64,000 nucleotides of DNA from the NCBI RefSeq assembly GCF_007483665.1, contig NZ_VIQO01000032.1:62001-126000 (forward strand). Direction: 5' to 3'. Below the pieces are notes generated by a model. The model had not been told where the DNA came from. It made no database searches and worked only from the letters and a program-made list of their open reading frames with translations. This DNA comes from Catellatospora sichuanensis. GTDB lineage: Bacteria > Actinomycetota > Actinomycetes > Mycobacteriales > Micromonosporaceae. This document shows positions 17,697 to 27,664 of the stretch, in pieces; the stretch's first letter is position 1, and every line of letters starts with the position of its first letter. The position numbers were made by a program, and so were the translations under genes.

Positions 17697-19544
17697 TCAG
17701 TCCTCGACGCTCCTCGCGGCGGCCAGCTCACGCAGCACCGTGTCCAGACTGTCGCGGGCAGCGGTCAACGTCGAGATCTGCTGCGCGGCCCGGTCGAGCG
17801 CCTCGTCGTCCGCAGCCCCGGCCCGCAGCGCCGTCCGCAACTCAGCCACCTGGCCGCGCCAGCCGGTGCGCTGTGGCCCGTCGCCCAGGATCTGCTCCGC
17901 CTGCCGCGCCGCCGCCCCGTCGGCCTGTACCTGCAGCTGAGCCCGCCTGTCCCGCAGGTGCTGCGACGCCCGCTCCTGCTGCTGCATATGCAGCAGCTCC
18001 AGCAGCACCGGCGCCACGTCCGCGGCGATCCGCAGCGTGTGCGCGGTGTTCTTCAGCTTCTCCGCGTGGGCGGGGCTGGTGATGCCCCCCGGCTTGCGCA
18101 GGTAGGAGATCAGGTCGGCCACGCCCTCGTGCTTCTGCAGGCTCGCCACGTCCTGCGCGTACTGCGGGTTGGTGAGCACCCCGTCGATGCCCAGCAGCGA
18201 CAGCGTACGGGCGTACACGTCGGGGTGGATCCGGTCCACCAGGGACTGGTATTCGGTGAGGTGATGCGGCACGTCGGAGCTCTTGATGCCCAGCCGCAGC
18301 TCCTGCATCTTGTCGGCCACCAGCAGACCCTTGGCCACGAACTCGTTGAGCTGGGCGTCGAACCGGCCCGCGGTCGGCGCGCCGACTCTTTTGACGAACT
18401 GCTCGACGTGCGTGCCCACCACCTGGCTCCCGGAGCCGGCCCCCGCGGGCGTCAGCTCGATCTGGGCGCGCCGGGCCAGCGCGACCAGCTTGCTGGTGGA
18501 CTCGGCGTGCCAGACCGCGACGCAGGAGTTCAGCCGCTCGCTGATCTGCTCGGCGAGCTGCTCGTTCGACTCCACGTCGCTCTGCATGATCACGTTGTGC
18601 ATCTCGTCGCGGATGTCGTCACGCAGCCGGCTCGCCGCCGACGCGTCGATAGCCGCCAGCTCCTCTTCCAGCACCAGCACCTGGGACCGGTCCGCCTGCA
18701 TCCTGCGGAGCTGGTCCTGCGACTGCGCCAGCGCCGCCGTGGCCTGGTCGAGCGCGACCGCACCGGCTCGGGCCCAGTGCCGCAGCTGCGCGGCCGCCCG
18801 CAGCCGCGGCACCTGCCCGGCGTCCAGCGCCGCGCGCAGCTGCGCCACGCCGTCCCACTCCCGGCCCTCGGCGAACGCCGCCGCGTCCGGCTGCGGGTTG
18901 CGCGCGTGCTGCCCGCCCAGGTCGGCGACCACCGCGATGACCGGCGGCAGCTCGCCGCGCACGTGCCGCTGCAACGCCGTCACCACCGCGGCCCGCTTGC
19001 GCTCGACCATCGCCCGGAAGCCGTCGAGGTCGTCGACCGGGTCTACCCCGGCCATGTCGGCCTTGCTGATGACCACCACCAGCGCCCCCGCAGGGAAGAA
19101 CCCGCCGCCGTACGGGGTGATCGCCGTCCCGTCCACCAGCGCCGCCAGCCGGTCGACGTCGGTGCCCAGCAGCTGCGGTGTCACCGTGACCACCAGCAGG
19201 TCCGTCGCCGCGACCGAGGACAGCGCCAACAGGTCGTGCCGCCGCTCGTCACTGCCCAACCCCGGCGTGTCCACGTAGGTCACTCCCGTCGAGCGGGCTT
19301 CGCGGATCTCATAGGTCTCCCGGGAGGCGCTGACGGTCAGCCACTGCGGGACCGGGCTTGCGTCCTCCACCAGCAGCCGCTTGATCAGGCTCGACTTGCC
19401 GGCGCTCCACGGCCCCACCAGGGTCACCCGCAGCGCGTCGGAGTCGGCGACCTGACGCCACGCACTGTCGGTGTCGGCGGCGCTCTGCGGCCCGGCGGCG
19501 GCCTCGATCGCCTCGCGCAGGCGCTGCACCCATCGCGTACTCAT
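17697..19544 (-). CDS. Dynamin-like GTPase, second gene of the pair
   Basis: This 615-residue protein has one GTPase domain at the N-terminus: P-loop GPWSAGKSSLIKRLL (residues 44-56), G3 VDTPGLGSDE and G4-like VVVISKADMAGVDP. A long helical region rich in Gln, Ala and Glu follows, as in the stalk of bacterial dynamin-like proteins. There is no signal peptide. Its ATG overlaps the stop of the larger GTPase gene upstream (ATGA), so the two are translationally coupled and probably form one complex. Bacterial dynamins remodel membranes in division, vesicle release or phage defence; which applies here is unknown. The upstream extension of the frame to 19,742 overlaps the neighbour and was not used. 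Confidence 0.8.
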   Translation of the reverse strand: MSTRWVQRLREAIEAAAGPQSAADTDSAWRQVADSDALRVTLVGPWSAGKSSLIKRLLVEDASPVPQWLTVSASRETYEIREARSTGVTYVDTPGLGSDERRHDLLALSSVAATDLLVVTVTPQLLGTDVDRLAALVDGTAITPYGGGFFPAGALVVVISKADMAGVDPVDDLDGFRAMVERKRAAVVTALQRHVRGELPPVIAVVADLGGQHARNPQPDAAAFAEGREWDGVAQLRAALDAGQVPRLRAAAQLRHWARAGAVALDQATAALAQSQDQLRRMQADRSQVLVLEEELAAIDASAASRLRDDIRDEMHNVIMQSDVESNEQLAEQISERLNSCVAVWHAESTSKLVALARRAQIELTPAGAGSGSQVVGTHVEQFVKRVGAPTAGRFDAQLNEFVAKGLLVADKMQELRLGIKSSDVPHHLTEYQSLVDRIHPDVYARTLSLLGIDGVLTNPQYAQDVASLQKHEGVADLISYLRKPGGITSPAHAEKLKNTAHTLRIAADVAPVLLELLHMQQQERASQHLRDRRAQLQVQADGAAARQAEQILGDGPQRTGWRGQVAELRTALRAGAADDEALDRAAQQISTLTAARDSLDTVLRELAAARSVED

Positions 19545-22500
19545 GCGTTCTCTCCTCCAAGTAGCCCCAGCGCCAGAATCCGCGCGTCCTCGTACCGGCT
19601 CAGCCTCGCGCCGAGCGCTTCGACCTGCCAGGCGCCCACCCGCAGCCGCTCGGTGGCCTCGTCGATCGCCTGGTCGAGCAAACCACCCTGGGTCAACAGC
19701 CACGACAGTCCGGGATGTGCCTGCACCAGTTGCGCTACCCACCGCCGGGCGTCGTCGAACAGCCTCGCCTCGTCCTGCTCGCGCTCGCCCTCGCGGCGCT
19801 TGCGGGAACGGGCCGACAGCAGGTCTTCGGCGGTCGTGGCGATCAGCGGCACGAACGGGGCGACCCGGATGAACCGCGCGGCGACTGTGCTGCCCTCACC
19901 GGCGAGCCGGCCCACCGTCTTGAGCCTCGACAGCGCCGACACCGCGCTACCGGTCCGGCCGAGCAGTGACGAGTCGGTGGCGCGCTGCAGGAACCGGGCC
20001 TGCAGGCGCACGTTCGGGTCGCGCTGGTGCGGGATCGTCGCCACCGCCTCGTAGGTGGCCATGTCCTGCGCCCAGTGGTCCACCTGCCGCTGTACGGCTG
20101 CGGCCCACTCGTCGACGTACGCCTGCAGGTCAGGCCGCTCATGCAGGCGCAGGATCTGCTGGGCGATGGCGGCCTGCTCCTCCTTTTCGGTCGCGGCGTC
20201 CCACTGGTCCAGGTGGGCGCGGACCGCGCCGGTGATGATCCAGTCGAGCCGGTCGGTGGCCGCCGACCGCAGCGCGACGGCGTTCTCCAGGCGCAGCCGC
20301 AGGTCGGCCTGCAGCATGCGCAGGCTGTCCAGCTCCTGTTCGACCTCGGCGTGCGCCGCCCGCGCGTCCTCGGCCAGGCCGCTGAGCCGGCTCACCGCGC
20401 CCAGCAGGACCCCGGCGTCCACCGCGGACGGCAGCAGCCAGGCCCGCGACGAGCGCCAGCCGTCGCAGAAGTCCTCGGTGCCGTCCCAGTCGGCGGGCTG
20501 CCCGATCCCCGCCACCGGGTCCGGGGCCAGGCTGACCACCTGCACCGCGCCGATGAGCCGATCCTGCGGGCCCTGCAGCCGGTGCAGCTCGGCCAGCAGC
20601 TCGGCCTCCTTGCGGCGGCACCGCCGCACGAACTCCTCCGGCGACTCGACCGGGTCGGCCCCCATCACGTCGGCGTGCCCGATCACGAAGATCACCCGGT
20701 CGGCGCGGGGCAGGACGCCGTGCGCCGGATCACCGCCGATCACGGCGCGCAGATGGGGGGTGGCGGTGAGGTTCGGGCTGAGCATGTACCAGATGAACGC
20801 CGCGTCGTGCAGCGCCTCGGCGGTGCCCGGATCGCCCAGCGGCGGCGTGTCGACCAGCGTCACCCCTTCCCACGGATAGTGCCGCACCCGGGTGGTCGGG
20901 CCGGTCTCCACCGCCACCGGCGCGCCCGTCAGCGACACCATCCGCCGGATCAGCGCCGTCTTGCCGGTGCCCCGGTCGCCGACCACCGCCACCCGGGGCG
21001 CCTGCTCGGCGAGCAGCGTACGCAGCTGGGCCAGCGCCGCCTCGGCCGCCGGATCGGCCGCCGGGTCGTGCCCGTTGGCCGTCCACGTGTGCAGCCATCG
21101 CTGCGCCGCCCCGGCCGCCACCGGGCGGGCGCGGCGTACGGTCTGCGCCACCCGGGCCGCCGCGACCCGGTGCTCGGCCGGGAACGGCCGTCCGGCGGAC
21201 GCGTCGACGGCCACGGCTGCGGGCGTCTCGTCGACCCAGTCGTCGCCCAGCCACACCCGGCGGCCGGGACGGCCCGTGGCGGCGTACTCCGCCTCGATCG
21301 AGGCCACCGCCGCCGACACCGCGTCGCGGCCCAGCGCGGTGGGCCCGATCTCGTCACACGCCGCGGTGAGCAACGCGGCGTGCCGCACCGCCCGGTGCTC
21401 CTGCTCGCGCAGCGCCAGCGCCGACCGGACCAGGTCGCTGCTGGCGGCCACCACCTGGTCGAACGCGATGCGCAGCAGCCGCGCCCGGACCTGCTGCGAC
21501 AGCTGGGCGAAGTAGCCGCGCACCGCCAGCCGGGCCTGGGCCAGCGCCGCCGCCCGCGTCTCGCGCTTGCGGATCAGGCCCTTCTTGCGGACCCGGCGGC
21601 CGATGATGTCGCCGATGATGCCGACCACGGCCATCGGTGGGAACACCACGGTGCCCGCGGCGGCCATCGCCGAGCCGTACCGCACGAAGTTGCCGCCCAT
21701 CCGCAGGCCCTTGCCTGCGCTGCCGTCGAATGAGGCGCCGGCCGCGGGCATGCTGACGTGCAGGTCGGCCTCGACGGCGTCGAGGCGGTGGCGCAGGTGG
21801 GCGGTGAACGCCGCCGCGACCGCCTGGACGGCTGCTTCGACCTCGTGCTGGGCGAAGACGGCGCCGGCGAATTCGTCATCGTCGATGACCCGGTTGCGTG
21901 CGAAGGCGTCGTCGACCAGCACCTCGGCCCGGCGTAGCGCGACCCGCTCCAGCGGCCCGAAATGGGAGGTCATCAGGTTGGCCACGTAGTCGACGACCAC
22001 CCCGGGGCCGTCGGCGAAGACGGTCTGGTCGCTGCGCCGCTGCAACTCCACCAGGTCGGTCAGCACCTGCCCGGTGGCCGGGGGAACCTCCTGCTGACCC
22101 GCCGCGTAGTACAGGTGCCGGTAGTCGCCGAACAGCCACAGCACCTTGGCCAGGGCCTGCTCCACCACCACCGCGCGGGCCCGCAGGTCGGCGGCCAGGT
22201 CGGTGAGCTCGCGCGCCCCGTCGGATGCCTGCGACACCAGCTGCCGCCGCAGCGAGCCGAGCCGCAGACCGACCGCGTCGGTGGTGATCGCCCTGGCCAT
22301 CAACCGCTCCAGCACGTCCACGTGCGACCAGGCCATGAGGTTGGCGACGCCGTAGTCACGGCGGTGCTTGCGGAAGGTCACCGCGTCGTAGCCGTCGTAG
22401 TCCTCGGGCAGGCGGGCGAAGGCCGCCCGCCTGCTGTTGATCGCGACGATCGGCACCTCGGGCAGCCCGATCTCGGACAGCTGGCCCTGCAGCCACAGCG

Positions 22501-23173
22501 CAGACTGCGCCACCGCGTCGGACAGCTGGCGGCGAAACGCCGGATCGGGCACCCGCGGCGGCTGGCGCCACAGCGCGTTCTTGACGTTGAGCACCGCGAT
22601 GGCCTGTTTGCCGAACTCGGCCACCCACCGGGAGATCTCCGCGAACTCGGTGATCTGGGTGACGGTGTCGTCGAAGCACAGCAGCACCAGATCGGCGGTG
22701 CGCACCGCGGCGCGGGCTCGTTCGTGCAGCTCCGCGGCGTCGACGGTGCGGCCCCAGCCGCCGGTGCCGGGGGTGTCGACCAGCCTGCTGCCCTGCCAGA
22801 GCAGCGCCCCGACCTCCGTGGTGAAGTCGTTGTCGCCCGGGGAGATGAGCGTGCCGTCGCCACGACCCAGCGCCGTGATCAGGGTGCTCTTGCCGGCCCC
22901 GGTGCGGCCGAAGAAGACCACGTTGAACGTGTCGATCTCGGCGAGCTGGTCGGTGACCATGGTACGCAGCGCGGCGGCCGCTTTCGCGGCCAGTCGCCCG
23001 GCCTCGTCCGGCGCCGCGCCCGCCGACAGCTCGGCGTCCAGCCGCGCGACCAGCTCGCGCAGCGCGGCCGCGACCGGACGGCTCTGCGCCACCGCCGCGG
23101 CGCAGGCCCGCTGGAACTCCGCTCCGCTGTCGGGCGTGGATGCCGCGCCAGGGGTCGTCGGCATCTCCGTCAT
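19541..23173 (-). CDS. Dual-GTPase dynamin-like protein, first gene of the pair
   Basis: This 1210-residue protein contains two GTPase domains. The first has P-loop GRTGAGKSTL (about 89-98) and G3 VDTPGTGGWG. The second has GDRGTGKTALIRR (about 730-742) and VDTPPLGDPG. A hydrophobic, glycine-rich stretch at about 490-525 (YGSAMAAAGTVVFPPMAVVG) resembles the membrane-inserting paddle of bacterial dynamins. Long helical regions follow each GTPase. With the coupled gene, three GTPase modules are made together. The frame runs up to 23,674, but ATG 23,173 gives a normal N-terminus, with GGTGA near the ribosome-site position. Two fused GTPase modules recall DynA-type proteins; the exact subfamily was not determined. 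Confidence 0.8.
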   Translation of the reverse strand: MTEMPTTPGAASTPDSGAEFQRACAAAVAQSRPVAAALRELVARLDAELSAGAAPDEAGRLAAKAAAALRTMVTDQLAEIDTFNVVFFGRTGAGKSTLITALGRGDGTLISPGDNDFTTEVGALLWQGSRLVDTPGTGGWGRTVDAAELHERARAAVRTADLVLLCFDDTVTQITEFAEISRWVAEFGKQAIAVLNVKNALWRQPPRVPDPAFRRQLSDAVAQSALWLQGQLSEIGLPEVPIVAINSRRAAFARLPEDYDGYDAVTFRKHRRDYGVANLMAWSHVDVLERLMARAITTDAVGLRLGSLRRQLVSQASDGARELTDLAADLRARAVVVEQALAKVLWLFGDYRHLYYAAGQQEVPPATGQVLTDLVELQRRSDQTVFADGPGVVVDYVANLMTSHFGPLERVALRRAEVLVDDAFARNRVIDDDEFAGAVFAQHEVEAAVQAVAAAFTAHLRHRLDAVEADLHVSMPAAGASFDGSAGKGLRMGGNFVRYGSAMAAAGTVVFPPMAVVGIIGDIIGRRVRKKGLIRKRETRAAALAQARLAVRGYFAQLSQQVRARLLRIAFDQVVAASSDLVRSALALREQEHRAVRHAALLTAACDEIGPTALGRDAVSAAVASIEAEYAATGRPGRRVWLGDDWVDETPAAVAVDASAGRPFPAEHRVAAARVAQTVRRARPVAAGAAQRWLHTWTANGHDPAADPAAEAALAQLRTLLAEQAPRVAVVGDRGTGKTALIRRMVSLTGAPVAVETGPTTRVRHYPWEGVTLVDTPPLGDPGTAEALHDAAFIWYMLSPNLTATPHLRAVIGGDPAHGVLPRADRVIFVIGHADVMGADPVESPEEFVRRCRRKEAELLAELHRLQGPQDRLIGAVQVVSLAPDPVAGIGQPADWDGTEDFCDGWRSSRAWLLPSAVDAGVLLGAVSRLSGLAEDARAAHAEVEQELDSLRMLQADLRLRLENAVALRSAATDRLDWIITGAVRAHLDQWDAATEKEEQAAIAQQILRLHERPDLQAYVDEWAAAVQRQVDHWAQDMATYEAVATIPHQRDPNVRLQARFLQRATDSSLLGRTGSAVSALSRLKTVGRLAGEGSTVAARFIRVAPFVPLIATTAEDLLSARSRKRREGEREQDEARLFDDARRWVAQLVQAHPGLSWLLTQGGLLDQAIDEATERLRVGAWQVEALGARLSRYEDARILALGLLGGENA

Positions 23174-23365
23174 GCGTTCACCGCCACCACACTCCATACC
23201 CGCACTCGATGACGCATGCTCGACCAAACGTTTCCAGAGGACGGTCCAGTGTCCCCGACCGGTGCGACACAGGACGCGCCTCTGCGGCGAAGGTGCCCTG
23301 CGGCGGTGGCCGGTATGCGTGGCGCTTGCTTCAGATGGACGGGTGGCGGCCCTCTGACCTACGAG

Positions 23366-23381
23366 TACTCTCGTGCGGATG
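23366..23381 (+). promoter_or_regulatory. -10 box at leaderless distance before the GNAT gene
   Basis: TACTCT at 23366-23371 lies 7 bases before ATG 23,379, the spacing expected when transcription begins at the start codon. No ribosome site is seen. Confidence 0.35.
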
Positions 23382-24014
23382 ATCTCGCATGAAGAAACAG
23401 ACGTGCTCCGCAGCTGGGCAAAGGGTTTGTCCGCAGTCAGGCGCAACTCCGTGCCCATCGAGACCACCTGGGGTCTGCGGATCGACGAGGTCCGGCCGAA
23501 GACCCGCGCCCGCTGTCTGGTGTTTCGCGACGACCTCGACGCGGTGCGCAGCGCGGCGAAGGACGCGAGCGCTCCGCACGGTGTGATCATCGTTGTCGCC
23601 GCCGAGGACGCGGTAGCCGCCCTGCTCGGGCCAGCCTGGCAAAGCACGCCGCCAGAGCCAATCATGACGACCACGCTTCGGCAGATCCCGTCGAGCGTCC
23701 CCGCCGGCTATGACCTCAGCACCACGATCGACGCTGGCGTCATCAACGTGCGCGTACATTCCGAGGGCGAGGTCGCCGCGGCTGGATACACCGCCGTGGT
23801 GGACGGTGTCGCCGTCGTGGATCGTGTCGCCACCGATCCCGCACATCAGCGCCGTGGCTTGGGCACAGCGGTGATGAACGCACTAGCAGTGGCAGCCATA
23901 GACCAAGGGGCTGTGACCGCCGCACTCCACGGGACAGAGGAAGGACGTGCGCTCTACGAGGGTCTCGGCTGGCAATTGCGCTCAAAGATCACGAGCTTCA
24001 CTCACGCGGCATGA
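23379..24014 (+). CDS. GNAT-family N-acetyltransferase
   Basis: This 211-residue protein has its acetyl-CoA-binding motif in the C-terminal half: VVDRVATDPAHQRRGLGTAVMNAL, where the R/Q-x-x-G-x-G loop is RRGLGT, then GTEEGRALYEGLGWQ, the usual family ending. The N-terminal half is less conserved. The substrate could be a small molecule, antibiotic or protein. A GTG six bases upstream is possible, but ATG 23,379 fits the leaderless promoter. The gene diverges from the dynamin-like operon. Confidence 0.8.
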   Translation: MISHEETDVLRSWAKGLSAVRRNSVPIETTWGLRIDEVRPKTRARCLVFRDDLDAVRSAAKDASAPHGVIIVVAAEDAVAALLGPAWQSTPPEPIMTTTLRQIPSSVPAGYDLSTTIDAGVINVRVHSEGEVAAAGYTAVVDGVAVVDRVATDPAHQRRGLGTAVMNALAVAAIDQGAVTAALHGTEEGRALYEGLGWQLRSKITSFTHAA

Positions 24015-24581
24015 TCTTGACGACTGTGGCGGCGGGTGCGAACACGCCCAATCCGGCCCGCAGCACGGGAAGAAGTCGGGACGGCGCCATCCGGATATTC
24101 GGCGATCAGACTGTCCAGAATGCTCTTGTCAACCGTGCCGATTGAGAAGACGGCTCGGCGACCATCTGACTTGCACAGCGGCCAACTAAATTGCTCCGTT
24201 ACAAGTGGCTGCCCCAAGACCCGACGGAATGCAACCACCTTGCGGGTCGGTCCGGTGGGTCCCCGGCCTCGACGCACCTACGGTTTCGGGAACCGCTGCC
24301 GGACTGCTGGCAGTTGAGAGATCGTCGAGGCCTTTGTCGAGCCTGGGCGCTAGGCCGGCGAGCAGCTGAGGAACGGTCGTCCATCCATCGGGTGAAGGCG
24401 CATCATCGCCGACGGCGCTCGTAGCGCCCGATGGCGCGGTCGAACTGCTGGCGCTGCGGTGTCGGTGTTCGAATCGTCGGCGGCCGGCGGCACTCAGCTA
24501 CCACTCCGTCCCGTTCAGCATCGAAAAATTCATATGGCCAGCTCGATGGCGGGTTTGCGGCCGGTACATGCTGAGACCCCC
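24015..24581. other. Gene-free region
   Basis: No convincing gene. A minus-strand frame at 24,002-24,277 contains VVAFRRVLGQPLVTEQF and may be a degraded remnant, but I could not assign it. Confidence 0.35.
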
Positions 24582-24610
24582 TTGACGGGTGCGAGGGCGG
24601 GCGTTACGTT
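24582..24610 (+). promoter_or_regulatory. Promoter of the secreted-protein/toxin locus
   Basis: TTGACG (24582-24587) and TACGTT (24605-24610) are separated by exactly 17 bases. Transcription would start near 24,617, about 55 bases before the ATG at 24,672. Confidence 0.5.
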
Positions 24611-24671
24611 CCGCGCGCAGGGTCACTACTCATGATCCTGATTGGAGCACCAACACGGGGGAGTGCGGTTC

Positions 24672-27617
24672 ATGGTGTCCATGTTCCGTTTAACGGGCTT
24701 TGTCAGCGCCGCCGCAGTGGCGGTTTCCTTCTTGACCTTCGGCGGTGTCGGTCCGGCGTATGCGGATCCGGTCCCCGTCCCATCCCTGGTGGACGACGGG
24801 GCGTATCCCGGGGCCGCGCAGATCCTGGCAGAGCAGAACGTCCGCCTGATCGCCGGGGACGGGCACATTGTCCTGGCCGACTGCGCGACGCCCCCGGTCG
24901 GCGACATCGGCCTGCTGAAGGTACACACGACCGATGAGACGATCGGCGCGGACGGGATCGGCCGGGTCTGCTTTCAGGTGACCGCGCCGGGCGGCTGGCT
25001 GAGCCTCATGGTTCCGGGCGTGTACGAGATCCGCGGCGACGGGCAGCGCACGGGCACCGGCCATGAGGTCACCGCGGAACTGGTCGACGACGACGACGAG
25101 CAGATCACCGTGACAGTCGACCCGGACGGCAGTACGCCGGTCGGCCTGGGTGCGGACCCGAACGCGGCACCGACCATGCTGCTCCAGTTGCGTGCGGGCG
25201 CGGGCCTGGCCCCGGTGACCGGAGCGCAGGCGGCCGTCGGCAAGCTCACCACACGCGAGCGCATGTGCACCGTCACTCTCGTCGCGCCGCGATGGGTGCT
25301 GGGCGCGGCGGGGTGCTTCGCCGCGGACCCGTTGGCACCGGCGCTGACCGAGGGTGTGCCGGTCGAGGCCGCGACGGTCGTGTTCCCGGGCCATGCCCCG
25401 GTGGGCGTGAACTGGCTGAGCCCCCGCGCGGGCCGTGATGTGACCCTGGCTCGCCTGGCGGCGCCGATCGTCGACGTGACGCCGGTCGGGCTGGCGGCGG
25501 CGGTTGCGCCGGTCGGCCTGCCCGTGCCGGCGGTCGGCTATGGGCACACTGCCACCGGCTGGTTGACCGACGCGCAGCAGACGGCCCAGATCACTTTCGG
25601 GTCGGGCTCGGCGACGACCCTGATGGCCGCCTCCGGACCTCTGGTGTGTAAGGGGATGGCGGGCGCACCGATCATCGTGGGCGGCAGTGTCGCTGCCATT
25701 CTCAGCCGGGCCGGGCAGGCCGGCTGCTTTGAGACCACCGGTGCCGGCAGTGCCGTCACGGCCGCCCGTACCGACGGCCTGGCGACGTGGTTCACCGCCG
25801 TGACGACGGCCGACGCCGACCACACCTGGAGCCTGGCCGACGCGCCCGGCATGGCGGGCGAGGCGGTGACCGCCTCCGCCGACGTGGTGTACGCCGGAAC
25901 CGGCCGGCCGCTGACCGCCACTGCGGGGGCGACCTGGAGCACCGGCGACACCTTCAGCCCGGCGGTCGACCTCAACGGCACGTCGGGATCGCTGGCGACC
26001 AGCGACCCGGCCGTCGCCACGGAGGGCTCGTTCACGGTTTCGGCCTGGGTCAAGCCGACCACCGCCACCGGGTCGGTGCTGTCCCAGGACGGCGGAAACG
26101 GTCGGATCTTCGACCTCTACGCCAGTGGTGGTTCCGCGCGGTCGTGGATGTTCGGCATCCACAACGGCAACGAGCCGTTCGGCCTGTTCGGCATCAGCTC
26201 GGGGACCGGCACCGTCGAGATCGGCAAGTGGACCCACCTGACCGCCACGTACAGCAGCACCGACCAGGTCATGAAGCTGTACGTGAACGGTGTCGAGGTC
26301 GCCGCCGGCCACCAGGCCACCGCGCCGATCGCGTCGTCCGGTGCGTTCCGGGTCGGTGCCAGTCGCGCGAACGGATCGGTCGGCAACTTCTTCGCCGGCC
26401 GTGTCTCGACCGTCCGGACGTGGAACCGGCTGGTCGAGCCCGCACCGGCGGCCACATCGGGTGCCTACTACCAGCGGCTGGCCGCGCCGACCCGCTTCCT
26501 GGACACCCGCACCGGCATCGGCGCTCCTGCCGGCGCAGTCGCCCGCAACACCGTCGTCCGGTTGCAGATCGCGGGGGTCAACGGCATCCCGGCCACCGGC
26601 GTCACGGCCGTGGCGCTGAACCTGGCGGCCGTCGCCCCGGCCGACCGCGGCTGGATCAAGGCGTGGCCTGACCTCACCCCGAGGCCGTACGCCACGACGA
26701 TGGTGTATGCCGCCGGGGCGGTCACCTCGGGTTACGCGATCGTGCCGGTCGGCAGCAACGGGTACATCAACATCTCGCCGGTCAATCCGTCGCCGTATAA
26801 ACCCATCCCGCCCGTGGACACGAGCACGCAGCTCATCGCCGATGTGAGCGGCTACTTCACCACCGACAGCGGCACCGGCGCGAGTTCGTACACGCCGTTC
26901 GGCCCGAAGCGGTTCGCCGACAGCCGGACCGGTGCAGGCGGTCACAGCGGCCTGATCGCGGCCGGCGCCACCCGGGACTACAAGGTCACCGGGCTGGCAA
27001 CCGGATCGGTGACCGTCCCCAACGGGATCACCGCAGTCGTGGCCAACGTGACGACCGTGTCAGCCTCGGCCGCCGGGTTCATCACCACCTGGGAGCAGGG
27101 GCAGGCCAAGCCGGCCGCGTCCGGGCTGCAATACCGGGCCACCGACGGGTACGCGGGGATGGCGATCATCCCGGTCAACCCTGCCACGGGGAAGTTCTCG
27201 CTCAGCGCCAGCCAGTCGACGCACGTCGTCATCGACGTCCTCGGCTATTTCACGCCCGGTACGGCCGGACTGAAGTACCACACGTTCCCGTCGGTCAGCC
27301 TGCTCGACACCTCGGTCACGCACACGTTCATCCCGGCCGCCGGCAGCACCACGGTGCTCCCACCGGCGGCCATGGGCACCGGCGCAGTGCTGATCGCCGT
27401 GCTCACAGCCTCGGCTGACGTCGGCGGGAACCTCATGGCGTATCCGGATGCCCCGACTGCGCCGGACACGTCGACGCTGAACTACCGAACCACCGGCGGC
27501 ATCAGCAACCTGGCCATCGTCCCGGGCGGCACCGGCGGCGCGGTCAAGGTCGCCGTGTCCGGATCAGCTCAGGTCTGGGCGTCGATGTCCAGCAACGGTT
27601 ACTTCGCCGGCGCCTGA
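24672..27617 (+). CDS. Secreted trypsin-fold pseudoprotease with LamG and beta-rich repeats
   Basis: This 981-residue protein begins with a signal peptide (MVSMFRLTGFVSAAAVAVSF, cleavage after AYA). At about 190-370 is a trypsin-like domain, but the triad is lost: TAAHC has become GAAGC (Gly214 for His) and GDSGGP has become GMAGAP (Ala330 for Ser); Asp256 remains in GRDVTLARL. A LamG/concanavalin domain follows (about 435-590, FTVSAWVKPT). Then come three beta modules of the FLDTRTG type (about 600-980), common in secreted actinobacterial proteins. It is probably a binding or adhesion protein, not a protease. GGGGGAG lies at ribosome-site distance from ATG 24,672. The toxin gene begins 48 bp downstream, so the two may be co-transcribed. 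Confidence 0.8.
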   Translation: MVSMFRLTGFVSAAAVAVSFLTFGGVGPAYADPVPVPSLVDDGAYPGAAQILAEQNVRLIAGDGHIVLADCATPPVGDIGLLKVHTTDETIGADGIGRVCFQVTAPGGWLSLMVPGVYEIRGDGQRTGTGHEVTAELVDDDDEQITVTVDPDGSTPVGLGADPNAAPTMLLQLRAGAGLAPVTGAQAAVGKLTTRERMCTVTLVAPRWVLGAAGCFAADPLAPALTEGVPVEAATVVFPGHAPVGVNWLSPRAGRDVTLARLAAPIVDVTPVGLAAAVAPVGLPVPAVGYGHTATGWLTDAQQTAQITFGSGSATTLMAASGPLVCKGMAGAPIIVGGSVAAILSRAGQAGCFETTGAGSAVTAARTDGLATWFTAVTTADADHTWSLADAPGMAGEAVTASADVVYAGTGRPLTATAGATWSTGDTFSPAVDLNGTSGSLATSDPAVATEGSFTVSAWVKPTTATGSVLSQDGGNGRIFDLYASGGSARSWMFGIHNGNEPFGLFGISSGTGTVEIGKWTHLTATYSSTDQVMKLYVNGVEVAAGHQATAPIASSGAFRVGASRANGSVGNFFAGRVSTVRTWNRLVEPAPAATSGAYYQRLAAPTRFLDTRTGIGAPAGAVARNTVVRLQIAGVNGIPATGVTAVALNLAAVAPADRGWIKAWPDLTPRPYATTMVYAAGAVTSGYAIVPVGSNGYINISPVNPSPYKPIPPVDTSTQLIADVSGYFTTDSGTGASSYTPFGPKRFADSRTGAGGHSGLIAAGATRDYKVTGLATGSVTVPNGITAVVANVTTVSASAAGFITTWEQGQAKPAASGLQYRATDGYAGMAIIPVNPATGKFSLSASQSTHVVIDVLGYFTPGTAGLKYHTFPSVSLLDTSVTHTFIPAAGSTTVLPPAAMGTGAVLIAVLTASADVGGNLMAYPDAPTAPDTSTLNYRTTGGISNLAIVPGGTGGAVKVAVSGSAQVWASMSSNGYFAGA

Positions 27618-27664
27618 CGCCGCCCGGCACCAGCGCTTCGCATCAGTCTCATGGGGGTACGGCA

